Under the pieces are notes generated by a model that saw only the letters and a program-made list of their open reading frames with translations, did not search any database and was not told where the DNA came from. From Mycolicibacterium thermoresistibile (GTDB lineage Bacteria; Actinomycetota; Actinomycetes; Mycobacteriales; Mycobacteriaceae), in NCBI RefSeq assembly GCF_900187065.1, contig NZ_LT906483.1, positions 124,001 to 188,000 on the forward strand: DNA of 64,000 bases. The letters run 5' to 3'. Shown in pieces: positions 1 through 11,995 of this stretch. The translations under genes were made by a program, and so were the position numbers. Within the stretch, counting starts at the first letter, position 1. Each line of letters begins with the position of its first letter.

Positions 1-1063
1 CCTGTTCGGCCGCGGCGGTAACCGGCTCTGGCGAGGCCGGCACGGGAGGTTCGGGTGCTACCGGAGAACCCATCGGGTCCACCGACCCTGTCGGACCCCC
101 GCCCCCGCCAGGTGCACCCCCGCCCGGCGCACCGCCCCCGCCAGGTGCGCCCTCCTGGATGTACTTGGCTTTGAGATCGGCATCTCTGCTGTACCTGCCG
201 CGGGGATCGCCGTTTGTGGTGACGGGAGGAACCATCGCTGCACCCGTGGGGGGTGGTGGAACTTCTATGCCGCTGAGGGCGGAGTCCTTGGCGTACTCGC
301 TGAGGACCTCGTCCGATTTTCGTTGCAACTGGTGGTACATGTCCATCCACCTGAAGTTCTGACGGACGATGTTTTCGACCCGCTCCACTTCTTCTTCGGT
401 CGGATGCTCTTGCACCGCCTTGCGATGCGCATCCGCGAGCTTCTCCGCGTGATCGGCCAGGTTTTCGGCGACTCCCGCCATGGCTTGCAACCACTGCCGA
501 TGTTCGGTCATCGCGTCCTGTGCAGACTCTGCACCGGTACCACCCCAGTTGACGTCGTCCAGGTTGAAAGAATTTGCGCGTTCGGACAATTGGGTGCTGT
601 AAGCCCGCCAGTTCGCCGCGAACTCCTGCAACGACGCGGTTTGATCGGGAGCATTGATCTGCGCGGCCGCGGTCTTGACGTCGAGGTATCCGGGCGGACC
701 GGGGCATTGCCCGATAGGCAGACCGGTTGGCTCTGGGGCGGGCGGTTCGATGTCATACCGGGGGAAAACGGGTTCCGACGGGATCGGCTCGCCGGCATCG
801 AGGGCCGCCTTTGCCCGTGCATCGAATTCCGTATAGGCGTTCGCCGCCGCCACCAGGGACTGCGAGAGCCGTCTCGCCTCCACCTCTCCGGCGGCGATCT
901 TCGCGCGGGTCTCCGCCGACGCCGCATAGAGTTGGCTGACCGCGATACCGGCAAGCTCCAGACCGCACGCCGGTTGCGGGTCAGTGGGCATGGGGGGCCA
1001 CGGAGCAGAAATGACCGTTGCCTTCGCCTGCAATTCCGACGGTTCGACTCTGAGTTCTGTCAT
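1..1063 (-). CDS. espB: EspB-like ESX-1 secreted protein (3' end beyond window)
   Basis: The frame is open from the ATG at 1063 to the window edge (354 codons, no stop), so the C-terminus is missing. The N-terminal half is helical and carries the two EspB/PE-PPE-like export marks: a YxxxD motif (Tyr77-Asp81, AYTEFD) and a WxG-type turn (NWGG, Trp173). These sit almost exactly where M. tuberculosis EspB has them. From about residue 265 the chain becomes Pro/Gly rich (PGGGGAPGGG), as in the disordered EspB tail that MycP1 trims. The start overlaps the eccE1 stop as TGATG, implying translational coupling. EspB is a secreted ESX-1 substrate that forms oligomeric rings. The family call comes from motifs and position; the sequence is divergent. 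Confidence 0.85.
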   Translation of the reverse strand, partial: MTELRVEPSELQAKATVISAPWPPMPTDPQPACGLELAGIAVSQLYAASAETRAKIAAGEVEARRLSQSLVAAANAYTEFDARAKAALDAGEPIPSEPVFPRYDIEPPAPEPTGLPIGQCPGPPGYLDVKTAAAQINAPDQTASLQEFAANWRAYSTQLSERANSFNLDDVNWGGTGAESAQDAMTEHRQWLQAMAGVAENLADHAEKLADAHRKAVQEHPTEEEVERVENIVRQNFRWMDMYHQLQRKSDEVLSEYAKDSALSGIEVPPPPTGAAMVPPVTTNGDPRGRYSRDADLKAKYIQEGAPGGGGAPGGGAPGGGGGPTGSVDPMGSPVAPEPPVPASPEPVTAAAEQ

Positions 1064-2460
1064 CAGCCCTCCAGCGCCATCTGATAGCGGCTTTCTTCTC
1101 GCGGGTTGATCAACCGGATCGGCAGCTGACGGTGTCGCGGGGTGTCGATGAAGTTGTGCCGCAGGATGACCCGGCCTATCCCGGGATGCGGCCCGAGGTA
1201 GGTGGTGGCATTCGGCCAGCTGATCTTGGCTTCCGGCCCCACCCGGGCATTGATCAGCGAGGCGAACTCCCGGAATTGCGGCAGCAGCGTCACCACCCCG
1301 CCGGCCGCGGCCGAACGGACCACGAACTGGGTGAACAACCGCGCATCGCCGAGATTGATGCTCACATCGACGTCGTCGAACGGCATGTAGACCGGGTAGC
1401 GGTCGACGGTCTCCCCGACCAGCACCCCGGCCGAACCGATCGGCAGCTCGTGATGTTTGTCGGTCACCGGGCTCAACCCCTCGAGCGCGGCGCGCTGACC
1501 ACCGAACAGGCAGGAGAACCCGCGCGGCGTGGTGGGATTCGCCAGCGTCGTCAAGAGCACCGTCGAGGTCGGCGGGGCGCCCGGCCGTACCCGCAACCGG
1601 GTGATGGTGTGGTCCGCACGCGCCGACCACCACACGTCCGGGCCGCCGGGCGCGCTGTAGGCCGCGGTGAAGGTGCTGCGTCCCTTGATCGACGACCAGG
1701 TCTCCCTTTCAAAGCTGATCTCGGTGGCCCGGTCGAGGTCATCGAAACTGCGCGCACACCGGGCGTCGACGCCGTGGCTGGCCAACTGGTCGGCGATCCG
1801 GGTGGTGGACGCCACCAGATACCGCGACAACCCGGCCACCCCGACGTCGCGGCGGCGCGCCGACTTCTGGGTGCGTTCCGGATCGGCGCGCAGCACGATC
1901 CAGGTCCGCCGGTTGGCCGGCGCCGGATACGGGCCGAGCACCTGCTCATAGAGCGCCAGCAGACTGGCCGGGGCGGTCTTGCCCACCCGGTACCCGGCCG
2001 AGACGATGTCGGCCTCCAGATCGGGGCAGTGCGCGGTCAGCAACTGCTCCACCAACCGGGTGTCGAGCAGATCGTCGGTGAACGCCTTGCCGTTGACCAG
2101 CACGGTGGGGGTGAACGGGCGGGGCACCAGCTCGATCGCCGACACCAGGTGGTCGCCCTGCCAGCGCACCGCGACGTGATCGCCGGGTGCGACGGTGGCC
2201 CCCACCGCGGGCTCCGACGGCCGGGCCGGCGGCACCCGGTGGCGCCGGCGCCAGGAGAACACCGCCGCGACCCAACCGGTCAGCCGGCGGCCCCGGATGG
2301 TCAGCACCGAGGCCGGCGCGATGAACACCGCCACCACGACGCCCAGCCACAGCATCTCCAGCCGCTCGAACAGCACGACGACCGCCGGGATGAGCACCGC
2401 CGCCCAGATCCCGTGGCCGGTGCTGAACCGCATCCCGAACAGGTTTCGCAGCGACTTCAT
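1063..2460 (-). CDS. eccE1: ESX-1 secretion system protein EccE1
   Basis: A 465-residue protein, close to the usual length of EccE1. Two hydrophobic helices at residues about 12-50 anchor it in the inner membrane, followed by a soluble cytosolic domain (EccE/PF11203 family). EccE sits at the edge of the type VII membrane complex with EccB, EccC and EccD. The ATG overlaps the mycP1 stop (ATGA) and its own stop overlaps the espB start (TGATG). The order mycP1-eccE1-espB is the one found at the end of ESX-1 loci, which separates this from ESX-3, where eccE is last with no espB. The rest of the ESX-1 locus lies outside the window. Confidence 0.9.
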   Translation of the reverse strand: MKSLRNLFGMRFSTGHGIWAAVLIPAVVVLFERLEMLWLGVVVAVFIAPASVLTIRGRRLTGWVAAVFSWRRRHRVPPARPSEPAVGATVAPGDHVAVRWQGDHLVSAIELVPRPFTPTVLVNGKAFTDDLLDTRLVEQLLTAHCPDLEADIVSAGYRVGKTAPASLLALYEQVLGPYPAPANRRTWIVLRADPERTQKSARRRDVGVAGLSRYLVASTTRIADQLASHGVDARCARSFDDLDRATEISFERETWSSIKGRSTFTAAYSAPGGPDVWWSARADHTITRLRVRPGAPPTSTVLLTTLANPTTPRGFSCLFGGQRAALEGLSPVTDKHHELPIGSAGVLVGETVDRYPVYMPFDDVDVSINLGDARLFTQFVVRSAAAGGVVTLLPQFREFASLINARVGPEAKISWPNATTYLGPHPGIGRVILRHNFIDTPRHRQLPIRLINPREESRYQMALEG

Positions 2461-3803
2461 CGGCGCCTCAACGCCCGTCGGGTCAGCGCTCCGATGCCCA
2501 GCGCCAGCGCGACCGCCGCGCTCGACACCACCACCCAGGTGATCGGCCCGCGGTCCGGCGGCGGGATGAACTCCGGTTCGGGAATCTCCTTGGCGCGGTA
2601 CGGAGCCGTCTCCGGCCCCTCGGGCACATCCCAGGTCAGCGCGGCCACCGGATCGATCACCCCGGCGCCGACGTAGTTGTCCACCCCGCCGCCCGGATGC
2701 CGCGCGGTCGCGGTGATCCGGTTGATCACCTGCGCCGGCGTGAGGTCCGGGTAGCGCTGCCGGATCAACGCGGCCAGCCCCGAGACATACGCCGCGGCAA
2801 AGGAAGTACCGGCGACCGGGACCAGGCCGTCCTGCCCCTGCAGCGCGTTGACCGGCTCACCTCCGTACCCCAGTGCGGTGATGTTCTCCGCCGGCGCGGC
2901 CGCACCGACCCACGGCCCGGACATCGAGAAGTTGCTCGGCTGACCGGTCGGACCGATCCCGCCGACGGTCAGCACCAGCGGCGAATACCAGGCCGGGCTG
3001 ACGATCGTCTGCACCTGCTGCCAGCCGCGCGGGTCGGACGGCACTGCCGGATCGGGCGGCGGGTTCTGGGTGCAGTCCTGACCGGTGTTGCCGGCCGCCG
3101 CGATCACCACCGCGTTCTTGACGTGCACCGCGTAGTTGACGGCCGCGCCGACACCCGTCTCGTCGATCGGGCGGGTCACCTTGTAGCAGGCCGCCTCACT
3201 GATGTTGATCACCTGCGCACCGAGGTTCGCCGCGTGCACGATGGCGCGGGCCAGGCTGCGCAGCGAGCCGGCGGTCTGGGTGGTGTTCGGATTGTTCGGA
3301 TCGGTGCGCGCACCGACCGGCTGGAACGCCGCCGAGGTGTGGCGCAGCGACAGGATCCGGGCATCCGGCGCCACCCCGATGAAGCCGTCGGTCGGGGCGC
3401 CGCGCCCGGCGATCACCGAAGCCGTCAGAGTGCCGTGCGCATCGCAGTCGGACATGCCGTTGCCGGCCGCGTCGACGAAATCGCCGCCCGGTTCGGCCGG
3501 CACCCGCGGTGACCCGTTCACACCGGTGTCGATGACCGCGACGGTGATCCCCGCCCCGGTGGCGAACTTGTGCGCCTCGGTCAGCCGCAGATAGTCGCTG
3601 GCCCACGGTCGGTCGGCGAAGTTGGAGTCCGGGTACACCGTCGGCGCCGCACACACCCGGCGCTGCTCCATCGGATTGTCCGGACCGGTCTCGTCGGGCG
3701 GGACCGCCGCCGGGTCGATCACCGGAGGTTCGATCGCCCCGGCGGGCGGCGCGGTCACCACGGCCAGCAGCAGCGCCGTGATCAGCACACCCAAGAGGTG
3801 CAC
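2457..3803 (-). CDS. mycP1: mycosin MycP1, ESX-1 subtilisin-like serine protease
   Basis: A membrane-anchored S8 protease of 448 residues. It has a signal peptide (residues 1 to about 23), the catalytic triad Asp92 (AVIDTG), His123 (DAHGT) and Ser334 (AGTSFAAAY), the oxyanion Asn239 (AAGNTG) and a C-terminal membrane helix at about 420-440 followed by a basic tail. Mycosins act in the periplasm, stabilise the ESX membrane complex, and MycP1 cleaves EspB, encoded two genes downstream. The start is a GTG at 3803 preceded by a purine-rich GGGGGGTGAG ribosome site. It is the first of three coupled ESX-1 genes here, so its promoter should lie in 3804-4074. Confidence 0.93.
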   Translation of the reverse strand: MHLLGVLITALLLAVVTAPPAGAIEPPVIDPAAVPPDETGPDNPMEQRRVCAAPTVYPDSNFADRPWASDYLRLTEAHKFATGAGITVAVIDTGVNGSPRVPAEPGGDFVDAAGNGMSDCDAHGTLTASVIAGRGAPTDGFIGVAPDARILSLRHTSAAFQPVGARTDPNNPNTTQTAGSLRSLARAIVHAANLGAQVINISEAACYKVTRPIDETGVGAAVNYAVHVKNAVVIAAAGNTGQDCTQNPPPDPAVPSDPRGWQQVQTIVSPAWYSPLVLTVGGIGPTGQPSNFSMSGPWVGAAAPAENITALGYGGEPVNALQGQDGLVPVAGTSFAAAYVSGLAALIRQRYPDLTPAQVINRITATARHPGGGVDNYVGAGVIDPVAALTWDVPEGPETAPYRAKEIPEPEFIPPPDRGPITWVVVSSAAVALALGIGALTRRALRRR

Positions 3804-3914
3804 GGTTGCTCACCCCCCTGCAGAGCGGATGCGAGGTCGATGCCGGCCGGGAATCCACGCAGCAAACTGTTGACGGCCGAACGAAGGGTACATCCTCTCA
3901 CGTCGCAGCGAAGG

Positions 3915-3929
3915 CCTGGTCGCACCAGG
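3915..3929. promoter_or_regulatory. inverted repeat in the mycP1/pirin divergent region
   Basis: CCTGGT-cgc-ACCAGG is a perfect 6-bp inverted repeat, 111 bp upstream of the mycP1 start and 145 bp upstream of the pirin start, in the 271-bp divergent intergenic region. It could be an operator for either gene. No known regulator is assigned. Confidence 0.35.
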
Positions 3930-4048
3930 AAAGAATACGACGGCTGGTCAGGGCTCGATTCCGCTTTCTTCTGCCGACGAATCCGGGACAGAAGCGAATT
4001 AGCTGGTCAGACCGTCCCATACACGGCAATGCCATCCCGGGAATGAAT

Positions 4049-4062
4049 CGGACCGCGGTCCG
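4049..4062. promoter_or_regulatory. 14-bp perfect palindrome upstream of pirin gene
   Basis: CGGACCGCGGTCCG is a perfect 14-bp palindrome ending 12 bp before the pirin ATG, next to a short AT-rich stretch (TTATAG). This is a typical place for a repressor site over the promoter. The divergent or downstream TetR genes are possible regulators; that is inference. Confidence 0.4.
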
Positions 4063-4074
4063 GTTATAGCCGGT

Positions 4075-5049
4075 ATGCCTGCTGTCACCGCTGATGTTCT
4101 GCAACTGCCCCGCATCACCCGGGCCACCCCCGCCGATACGGAACGGCCGGTTCGCCGGATAACAACCGGACGCCCTGGCTATGAAGGCGAGGGGTTCCCG
4201 GTGGTCCGCGCCTTCGCGGGGGTTCCCCGCGCTGACCTCGACCCGTTCGTGCACATGGATCAGATGGGCGAGGTCCAGTACCAGCCCGGCGAGCCCCGAG
4301 GCACGGACTGGCATCCGCACCGCGGCTTCGAAACCGTGACCTACATGATCGACGGCCGGTTCGCCCATCAGGACTCACACGGTGGCGGCGGCCTGATCGG
4401 TGACGGCGCCACCCAGTGGATGACCGCCGGGTCGGGCATCCTGCACATCGAGACACCGCCCGCCGAGCTGGTGCAGAGCGGTGGCCTGTTTCACGGCGTC
4501 CAGCTGTGGGTCAACCTGCCCCGCGCCGCGAAGTTCACCCTGCCGCGGTACCAGTCCATCGAAGGGACGCAGGTGGCGCTGGTGGCCGGCGCCGACGGTG
4601 GCGCGCTCGTCCGCATCATCGCCGGCGAGATCGACGGCCACCGCGGCCCGGGCGTCACCCACACGCCGATCACCATGGCCCATGCCACCGTCCAACCCGG
4701 CGCGCAGTTGAACCTGCCGTGGAACCGCGACTTCAACGCGCTGGTCTACATCCTGTCCGGCCGTGGCACCGTCGGCCCCCAGGGACACCCGATCCACCAG
4801 GGCCGGCTCGCGGTGTTCGGACCGGGTGACCGTCTCACCGTCGGTGCCGACACCACGCAGGACTCCCACCGGCCGGCTCTCGAGGTGCTGCTGCTCGGCG
4901 GCCGGCCGATCCGCGAACCGGTGGTGCAGTACGGTCCGTTCGTGATGAACACCAAGGCCGAACTGATCGAGGCGCTCGAGGACTTCCAGGCCGGGAAGTT
5001 AGGCACCATCCCGCCGGACGCGCTGCGTCCCCACCGGGCGGGTGCCTGA
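4075..5049 (+). CDS. pirin family protein (bicupin)
   Basis: A 324-residue pirin-type double cupin. The N-terminal cupin has the family metal signature: DWHPHRGFETVTY (two His of the metal site) at about 80-92 and later GILHIETP. Canonical pirins bind Fe with His-His-His-Glu, and the second His/Glu pair is recognisable here. Bacterial pirins are linked to redox sensing, quercetin dioxygenase activity or binding of metabolic enzymes, so the precise role is open. It is read alone, with a convergent TetR gene starting right at its stop (TGATCA shared region). A 14-bp palindrome lies just upstream. Confidence 0.85.
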   Translation: MPAVTADVLQLPRITRATPADTERPVRRITTGRPGYEGEGFPVVRAFAGVPRADLDPFVHMDQMGEVQYQPGEPRGTDWHPHRGFETVTYMIDGRFAHQDSHGGGGLIGDGATQWMTAGSGILHIETPPAELVQSGGLFHGVQLWVNLPRAAKFTLPRYQSIEGTQVALVAGADGGALVRIIAGEIDGHRGPGVTHTPITMAHATVQPGAQLNLPWNRDFNALVYILSGRGTVGPQGHPIHQGRLAVFGPGDRLTVGADTTQDSHRPALEVLLLGGRPIREPVVQYGPFVMNTKAELIEALEDFQAGKLGTIPPDALRPHRAGA

Positions 5050-5616
5050 TCACTCCCCTCCGGGGATGGTGGCGAACCCGCCCGAATCCAGCGTGCGCAG
5101 CACCTGTTCGGCGATCCAGGCCAGCACCCCCGGGTCGCGGGGCAGCGTGGCCTGCTCGTAGCCGACCAGGATGTACATCGTCAACGACGCGAACACGTGC
5201 GCCTGGCGTTCATTGCCGAGCACCTCCAGCGCGGACTCGTACATGATGTCGAACCGCTGGCGGTCGACGGCGACCTGCACCTCGTAGACGTCCGGATCGA
5301 ACGAGCTCCAGACCCGGATGGCGGCCTCGGCGCCGTGTGGCAACTGCAGCGACTCCTGCACCAGCGTGCCGATGCGCCGACGTGGATCCGGTGTGTCGCG
5401 CACCGATTCGATGATGGCGGTGGTGCGTTCCCGTCTCCAGAACTCGATCAGCTCGCGGGTATAGGTGGGCCACCCGGAGAAATAGTGGTAGAAGGATCCC
5501 GTCGTCACGCCCAGCCGATTGCAGACCTCGGCGAGCTTGAGCCCGCCATATCCGAGATCGGCGAGGACGGCCAGGCCGGTTTCGAAGTAGGCCTCCCGTG
5601 TCACGCCGCTTGCCAT
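5050..5616 (-). CDS. TetR/AcrR family transcriptional regulator
   Basis: A 188-residue TetR regulator. The N-terminal helix-turn-helix spans about residues 6-50 (LAEVCNRLGVTTGSFYHYF), with a variable ligand-binding domain after it. The ATG at 5616 is chosen because it begins directly before the HTH; the frame is open further upstream, to 5847, but would then run into the next TetR gene on the other strand and add a low-complexity Arg-rich stretch. It is divergent from the TetR gene at 5774 and convergent with pirin. The ligand and target are unknown; local targets (pirin or itself) are the simplest guess. Confidence 0.85.
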   Translation of the reverse strand: MASGVTREAYFETGLAVLADLGYGGLKLAEVCNRLGVTTGSFYHYFSGWPTYTRELIEFWRRERTTAIIESVRDTPDPRRRIGTLVQESLQLPHGAEAAIRVWSSFDPDVYEVQVAVDRQRFDIMYESALEVLGNERQAHVFASLTMYILVGYEQATLPRDPGVLAWIAEQVLRTLDSGGFATIPGGE

Positions 5617-5773
5617 GGATTCAGACCCTAATTCCCGGCGCGCATGATCGACACCATTCCGGGATGGCGACGGCCCGTTTCGTGTTTCGCCCGGCCCGTC
5701 ACGGCACCGCGGTGACCGCCCGGAATTCAGTGTTCTGCCTGTTCGCCGGGGTGCCTGTGGCACAATTCGGTCC

Positions 5774-6412
5774 GTGCCGCCGAACCCTGCTCGTCGAGGT
5801 CCGGGACGTCCTCCTGCGGCGAAGGCCGAAGAAACACGCGCCCGCATAGTACGTGCCGCTCGCGAGGTCTTCAGTGAACTCGGTTACGACGCCGCGACTT
5901 TTCAGGAGATCGCCGTCCGCGCCGATCTGACCCGTCCCGCGATCAACCATTACTTCCCCAGCAAGCAGGTGCTGTATCAGGAGGTGGTTCAGCAAACCAA
6001 CTCGCTGGTGGTCGCCGAGGGGATGGAACGGGCCAAACGGGAGACCACGTTGCTCGGCCGGCTGTCGGCCTTTTTCACCGCGGCGATGCAGGCCGAATCC
6101 GAGGACCGGTCGACCGCGGCATTCCTGGTGATCTCGGTGCTGGAATCGCAGCGGCACCCGGAACTGACCATCGACGAATTCGACGCGCTGAAGAATTCCC
6201 GCGCGTTTGTCACCTGGGCCGTCAACGACGCGATCGAACGCGGCGAACTGACCACCAACACCGACGTCAGCAAAATCGTGGAAATGCTCGTCGCGGTGCT
6301 GTGGGGGATGGGTTTCTACGCCGGGTACGTCGGCAGGCAGGAAGACCTGAAAACCGTCGTCGAACAGTTCGAACTGTTGTTGGCCAATAAGCTGTGGCAA
6401 TTGAAGAGCTGA
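5774..6412 (+). CDS. TetR family regulator, Rv0144-like
   Basis: A 212-residue TetR protein with a basic N-terminus (GRPPAAKAEE), an HTH at about residues 20-65 (FQEIAVRADLTRPAINHYF) and a TetR C-terminal domain. It starts at GTG 5774. It precedes the SAM-methyltransferase operon by about 90 bp, in the same place as Rv0144 in M. tuberculosis, so it probably controls that operon, perhaps through the CTAAC-N6-GTTAG repeat at 6477. A short inverted repeat (GTGCC-tgt-GGCAC, 5751-5763) just before its start may mediate autoregulation. The ligand is unknown. Confidence 0.85.
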   Translation: MPPNPARRGPGRPPAAKAEETRARIVRAAREVFSELGYDAATFQEIAVRADLTRPAINHYFPSKQVLYQEVVQQTNSLVVAEGMERAKRETTLLGRLSAFFTAAMQAESEDRSTAAFLVISVLESQRHPELTIDEFDALKNSRAFVTWAVNDAIERGELTTNTDVSKIVEMLVAVLWGMGFYAGYVGRQEDLKTVVEQFELLLANKLWQLKS

Positions 6413-6476
6413 CGCCCTGTTAGCCGGCCAACCACGCTGACCTGCGGTGACATTGCCCACAGGCCGAATAGGCTAG

Positions 6477-6495
6477 CTAACTTTTTCGTTAGTAT
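6477..6495 (+). promoter_or_regulatory. candidate TetR operator overlapping -10 of the methyltransferase operon
   Basis: CTAAC-ttttt-c-GTTAG is an inverted repeat at 6477-6492, and a -10-like TAGTAT lies at 6490-6495. If this -10 is used, transcription would begin at about 6502, right at the tandem ATGs (6500 and 6503), giving a leaderless mRNA, which is common in mycobacteria. The repeat would then block RNA polymerase directly. Inferred from sequence only. Confidence 0.45.
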
Positions 6496-6502
6496 GGTCA
6501 TG

Positions 6503-9229
<2,727 letters not shown>

Positions 9230-9233
<4 letters not shown>

Positions 9234-10459
9234 CCGACCGTCCGCCCCGACCGCGGTCACCCCTGGAGCGGATCCCGGGGCGGGCTCCACTGGACTCCGT
9301 GGTCCGGCCGTTCCGGCGCACCGGGCGGTACTACGGCGGCCTGTGGCGGGAGTACCTGCGCAGGACGCCGCAGGAGGAGGAACTGCCGCTGACCCGTCCC
9401 ACGCTGGCGTTGGCCGCCGAGGCGTTCCGCGACGAGGTGGTGCTGCTCGGGTTGCGGACCCGCCGCCCGGTCAGTGACGTCCGCGCCTTCGAACGGATCA
9501 CCGCCGAGGTTCGCGAAGCGCTCGAATTCTTCGGCAGCCGAGGCTGTCTCGACGACCCGGAGAAGTTCTTCACCCCGCCGCCGGCGCTGGACGAGGTGAC
9601 GGTGCTGCCGCGGGAGGGCCGCCGGCGTGACCACGACCGGATCCGCTGGGACAGCGGATACGCCCCGCTGCCGGGCGCGCCGGGCGGCCAGCGGTATGCG
9701 GGCTACAGCGCCAACGACCGGTGTTATGCGCTGCTGCTGCGGCACGCCGAACCCCGGCCGTGGCTGATCGGCATCCACGGCACCGAGATGGGTCGCGCCG
9801 CGGTGGACCTGGCGGTGTTCCGGGCGCGGCGCCTGCACCGCGAGCTCGGCCTGAATGTGGTGCTGCCGGTGCTGCCCATGCACGGCCCGCGGGGACGCGG
9901 ACTGCCCAAGGGGGCGGTGTTCCCCGGCGAGGACGTGCTCGACAACGTGCACGCCACCGGCCAGGCGGTGTGGGATGTGCGCCGGCTGATCTCGTGGATC
10001 CGCGCCCAGGAGCCGGACTCGGCGATCGGGTTGAACGGCATCTCGCTGGGTGGCTTCGTCACATCGCTGGTGGTGAGCCTGGAAGACGGCCTGACCTGTG
10101 CGATCCTCGGCGTCCCGGTGGCCGATCTGATCGAGCTGCTGGGCCGGCACGCCGGCCTGCGGCGCGGCGACCCGCGCCGGGAGACCATGGAGTTGGCCCG
10201 GCCGCTGGGCCGGATGATCTCACCGCTGTCGCTGCGACCGCGGGTGCCGCCGCGTGGCCGGTTCGTCTACGGCGGGATCGCCGACCGGGTGGTGCACCCG
10301 CGCGAGCAGGTGGTGCGGTTGTGGGAGCACTGGGACCGGCCCGACATCGTGTGGTACCGCGGCGGGCACACCGGTTTCTTCCAGTCCCGTTCGGTGCAGC
10401 GGTTCGTCGAGGACGCGCTGGCACAGTCCGGGCTGATCGAGGCGCCCGGACGCGCCTGA
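9230..10459 (+). CDS. alpha/beta hydrolase fold protein
   Basis: A 409-residue alpha/beta hydrolase. The first 120 residues are not recognisable; the hydrolase core follows, with the oxyanion region WLIGIHGTEMG, the nucleophile elbow GISLGG at about 269-274 (Ser catalytic), an acid candidate in YGGIADRVVHP and the catalytic His in YRGGHTGFF near the C-terminus. All triad elements are therefore visible. It overlaps the third methyltransferase by ATGA and ends the operon, suggesting a joint role, for example methylation and de-esterification of a lipid-like molecule. The substrate is unknown. It is annotated broadly because the family covers esterases, lipases and peptidases. Confidence 0.8.
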
Positions 10460-10501
10460 TCCGAGCCGATTCCGGGGGTTCGCCCGAAGCCACCAGACTG
10501 G

Positions 10502-10520
10502 CCAACCGGTTGGTTACTAT
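10502..10520 (+). promoter_or_regulatory. promoter and palindromic operator of the aldehyde dehydrogenase operon
   Basis: CCAACCGGTTGG (10502-10513) is a perfect 12-bp palindrome immediately followed by a -10 hexamer TACTAT (10515-10520). Transcription would start near 10527, leaving a leader of about 24 nt that contains an AGGAAGG ribosome site before ATG 10551. A near-identical core (CCAACCAGTTGT) lies before the TetR gene at 26637, which makes that regulator, or a relative, a candidate. Confidence 0.5.
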
Positions 10521-10550
10521 GAGGCTTTCCCGGTCAGGAAGGATCACACC

Positions 10551-11960
10551 ATGACCACCGAGTCCGCCACGGCACCCGCCACCAAGACATCCGCCACCCC
10601 CGATATCGCCGGCACCGTGCAGCGGCTGCGGCGCACCTTCGCCAGCGGCCGCACCCGCGACATCGCCTGGCGCAAGCAGCAGCTGCAGGCGCTGGAACGG
10701 CTGGTGGTGGAGAACGAGACGGCCATCGCCGCCGCGCTCGAGAAAGACCTCGGCCGCCAACCCTTCGAGGCGTGGCTGGCCGACGTCGCCAGCACCGCCG
10801 CCGAGGCGAAGACGGCCGCCAAAAACGTCCGCAAATGGGCCAGACGCCGTTACAAGATGCTGGAGTTCTCCCAGCTGCCCGGCCTGGGCTGGATCGAGTA
10901 CGAACCGTACGGGACGGTGCTGATCATCGGTGCCTGGAACTTTCCGTTCGCGTTGACGCTCGGGCCCGCGGTCGGGGCGATCGCCGCCGGCAACGTGGTG
11001 GTGCTCAAACCGTCGGAGGTGTCCCCGGCGTCGTCGGCGCTGATGGCCGAGCTGGTGCCGAAATACCTGGACAACGACGCGATCGTGGTGATCGAGGGCG
11101 ACGCCGCCGTCAGCCAGGAACTGATCGCCCAGGGCTTCGACAAGATCTGCTTCACCGGCGGCACCGACATCGGCCGCAAGGTGTACGAGAGCGCCGCACC
11201 GCATCTCACCCCGGTCACCCTGGAGCTGGGCGGCAAGAGCCCGGTGATCGTCGCCGCCGACGCCGACATCGACGTCGCGGCCAAGCGGATCGCCTGGACC
11301 AAACTGATCAACTCCGGTCAGATCTGCATCGCCCCCGACTACGTGCTCGCCGACGCGTCCATCCGGGATCAGCTCGTCGACCGGATCGCCGAGGCGGTCC
11401 GCAGCTTCGAGGGCGAGTCGGGCGGCAAGCCGATCGTCAACAAGCGCCATTTCGACCGGTTGACCGCCGCGCTGGCGGCCACCAAGGGCAAGGTCGTCCT
11501 CGGTGGGGGATCGGATCCGTCGACGCTGAAGATCGAGCCCACCATCGTCGTCGACCCGGCGCTCGACGAACCGTTGATGACCGATGAGATCTTCGGGCCG
11601 ATCCTGCCCATCGTGACCGTCAGATCCATCGACGACGCAATCGAATTCGTCAACGCCCGGCCCAAGCCGCTGGCCGCCTATCTGTTCACCAAGACCAAGG
11701 CCATCCGGGAACGGGTGGTCAGGGAGGTGCCGGCCGGCGGCATGGTGATCAACCAGTTGCTGTTCCACTTCGCGACCGCCAAACTGCCGTTCGGCGGTGT
11801 CGGACCGTCGGGCACCGGCGCGTACCACGGCCGGTACGGGTTCGAGGAGTTCAGCCACCGCAAGACGGTGATGACCAAACCGACCCGACCCGATGTCGTC
11901 CAGATGCTCTACCCCCCGTATACAGAGAAGGCGTGGAAGCTGGCCCGCAAGCTGTTCTGA
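10551..11960 (+). CDS. aldehyde dehydrogenase, Rv0147-like (class 3 type)
   Basis: A 469-residue NAD(P)-dependent aldehyde dehydrogenase of the shorter class-3/fatty-aldehyde type. The cofactor region shows GAWNFPF and FTGGTDIGRKV; the general base is Glu225 (TLELGGKSP) and the nucleophile Cys259 (NSGQICIAPDYV). It oxidises aldehydes, probably long-chain or lipid-derived, to acids in the cytosol. The start is the ATG after a clear AGGAAGG site. It heads a likely operon with the SDR (36 nt gap) and quinone reductase genes, as in Rv0147-Rv0149. A palindromic operator covers its promoter. Confidence 0.9.
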   Translation: MTTESATAPATKTSATPDIAGTVQRLRRTFASGRTRDIAWRKQQLQALERLVVENETAIAAALEKDLGRQPFEAWLADVASTAAEAKTAAKNVRKWARRRYKMLEFSQLPGLGWIEYEPYGTVLIIGAWNFPFALTLGPAVGAIAAGNVVVLKPSEVSPASSALMAELVPKYLDNDAIVVIEGDAAVSQELIAQGFDKICFTGGTDIGRKVYESAAPHLTPVTLELGGKSPVIVAADADIDVAAKRIAWTKLINSGQICIAPDYVLADASIRDQLVDRIAEAVRSFEGESGGKPIVNKRHFDRLTAALAATKGKVVLGGGSDPSTLKIEPTIVVDPALDEPLMTDEIFGPILPIVTVRSIDDAIEFVNARPKPLAAYLFTKTKAIRERVVREVPAGGMVINQLLFHFATAKLPFGGVGPSGTGAYHGRYGFEEFSHRKTVMTKPTRPDVVQMLYPPYTEKAWKLARKLF

Positions 11961-11995
11961 CAGCGGCGGCCCGATAGCCAAGAGGAAGGAACGTC

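Noticed and set aside
323..2676. Long plus-strand open frames opposite espB and eccE1
   Set aside because: Arg/Pro-rich shadows typical of GC-rich DNA; the minus-strand genes have clear ESX motifs and coupled starts.
10059..11981. 640-codon minus-strand open frame opposite the aldehyde dehydrogenase
   Set aside because: No domain, crosses the ALDH promoter; the plus strand holds a complete ALDH with catalytic residues.
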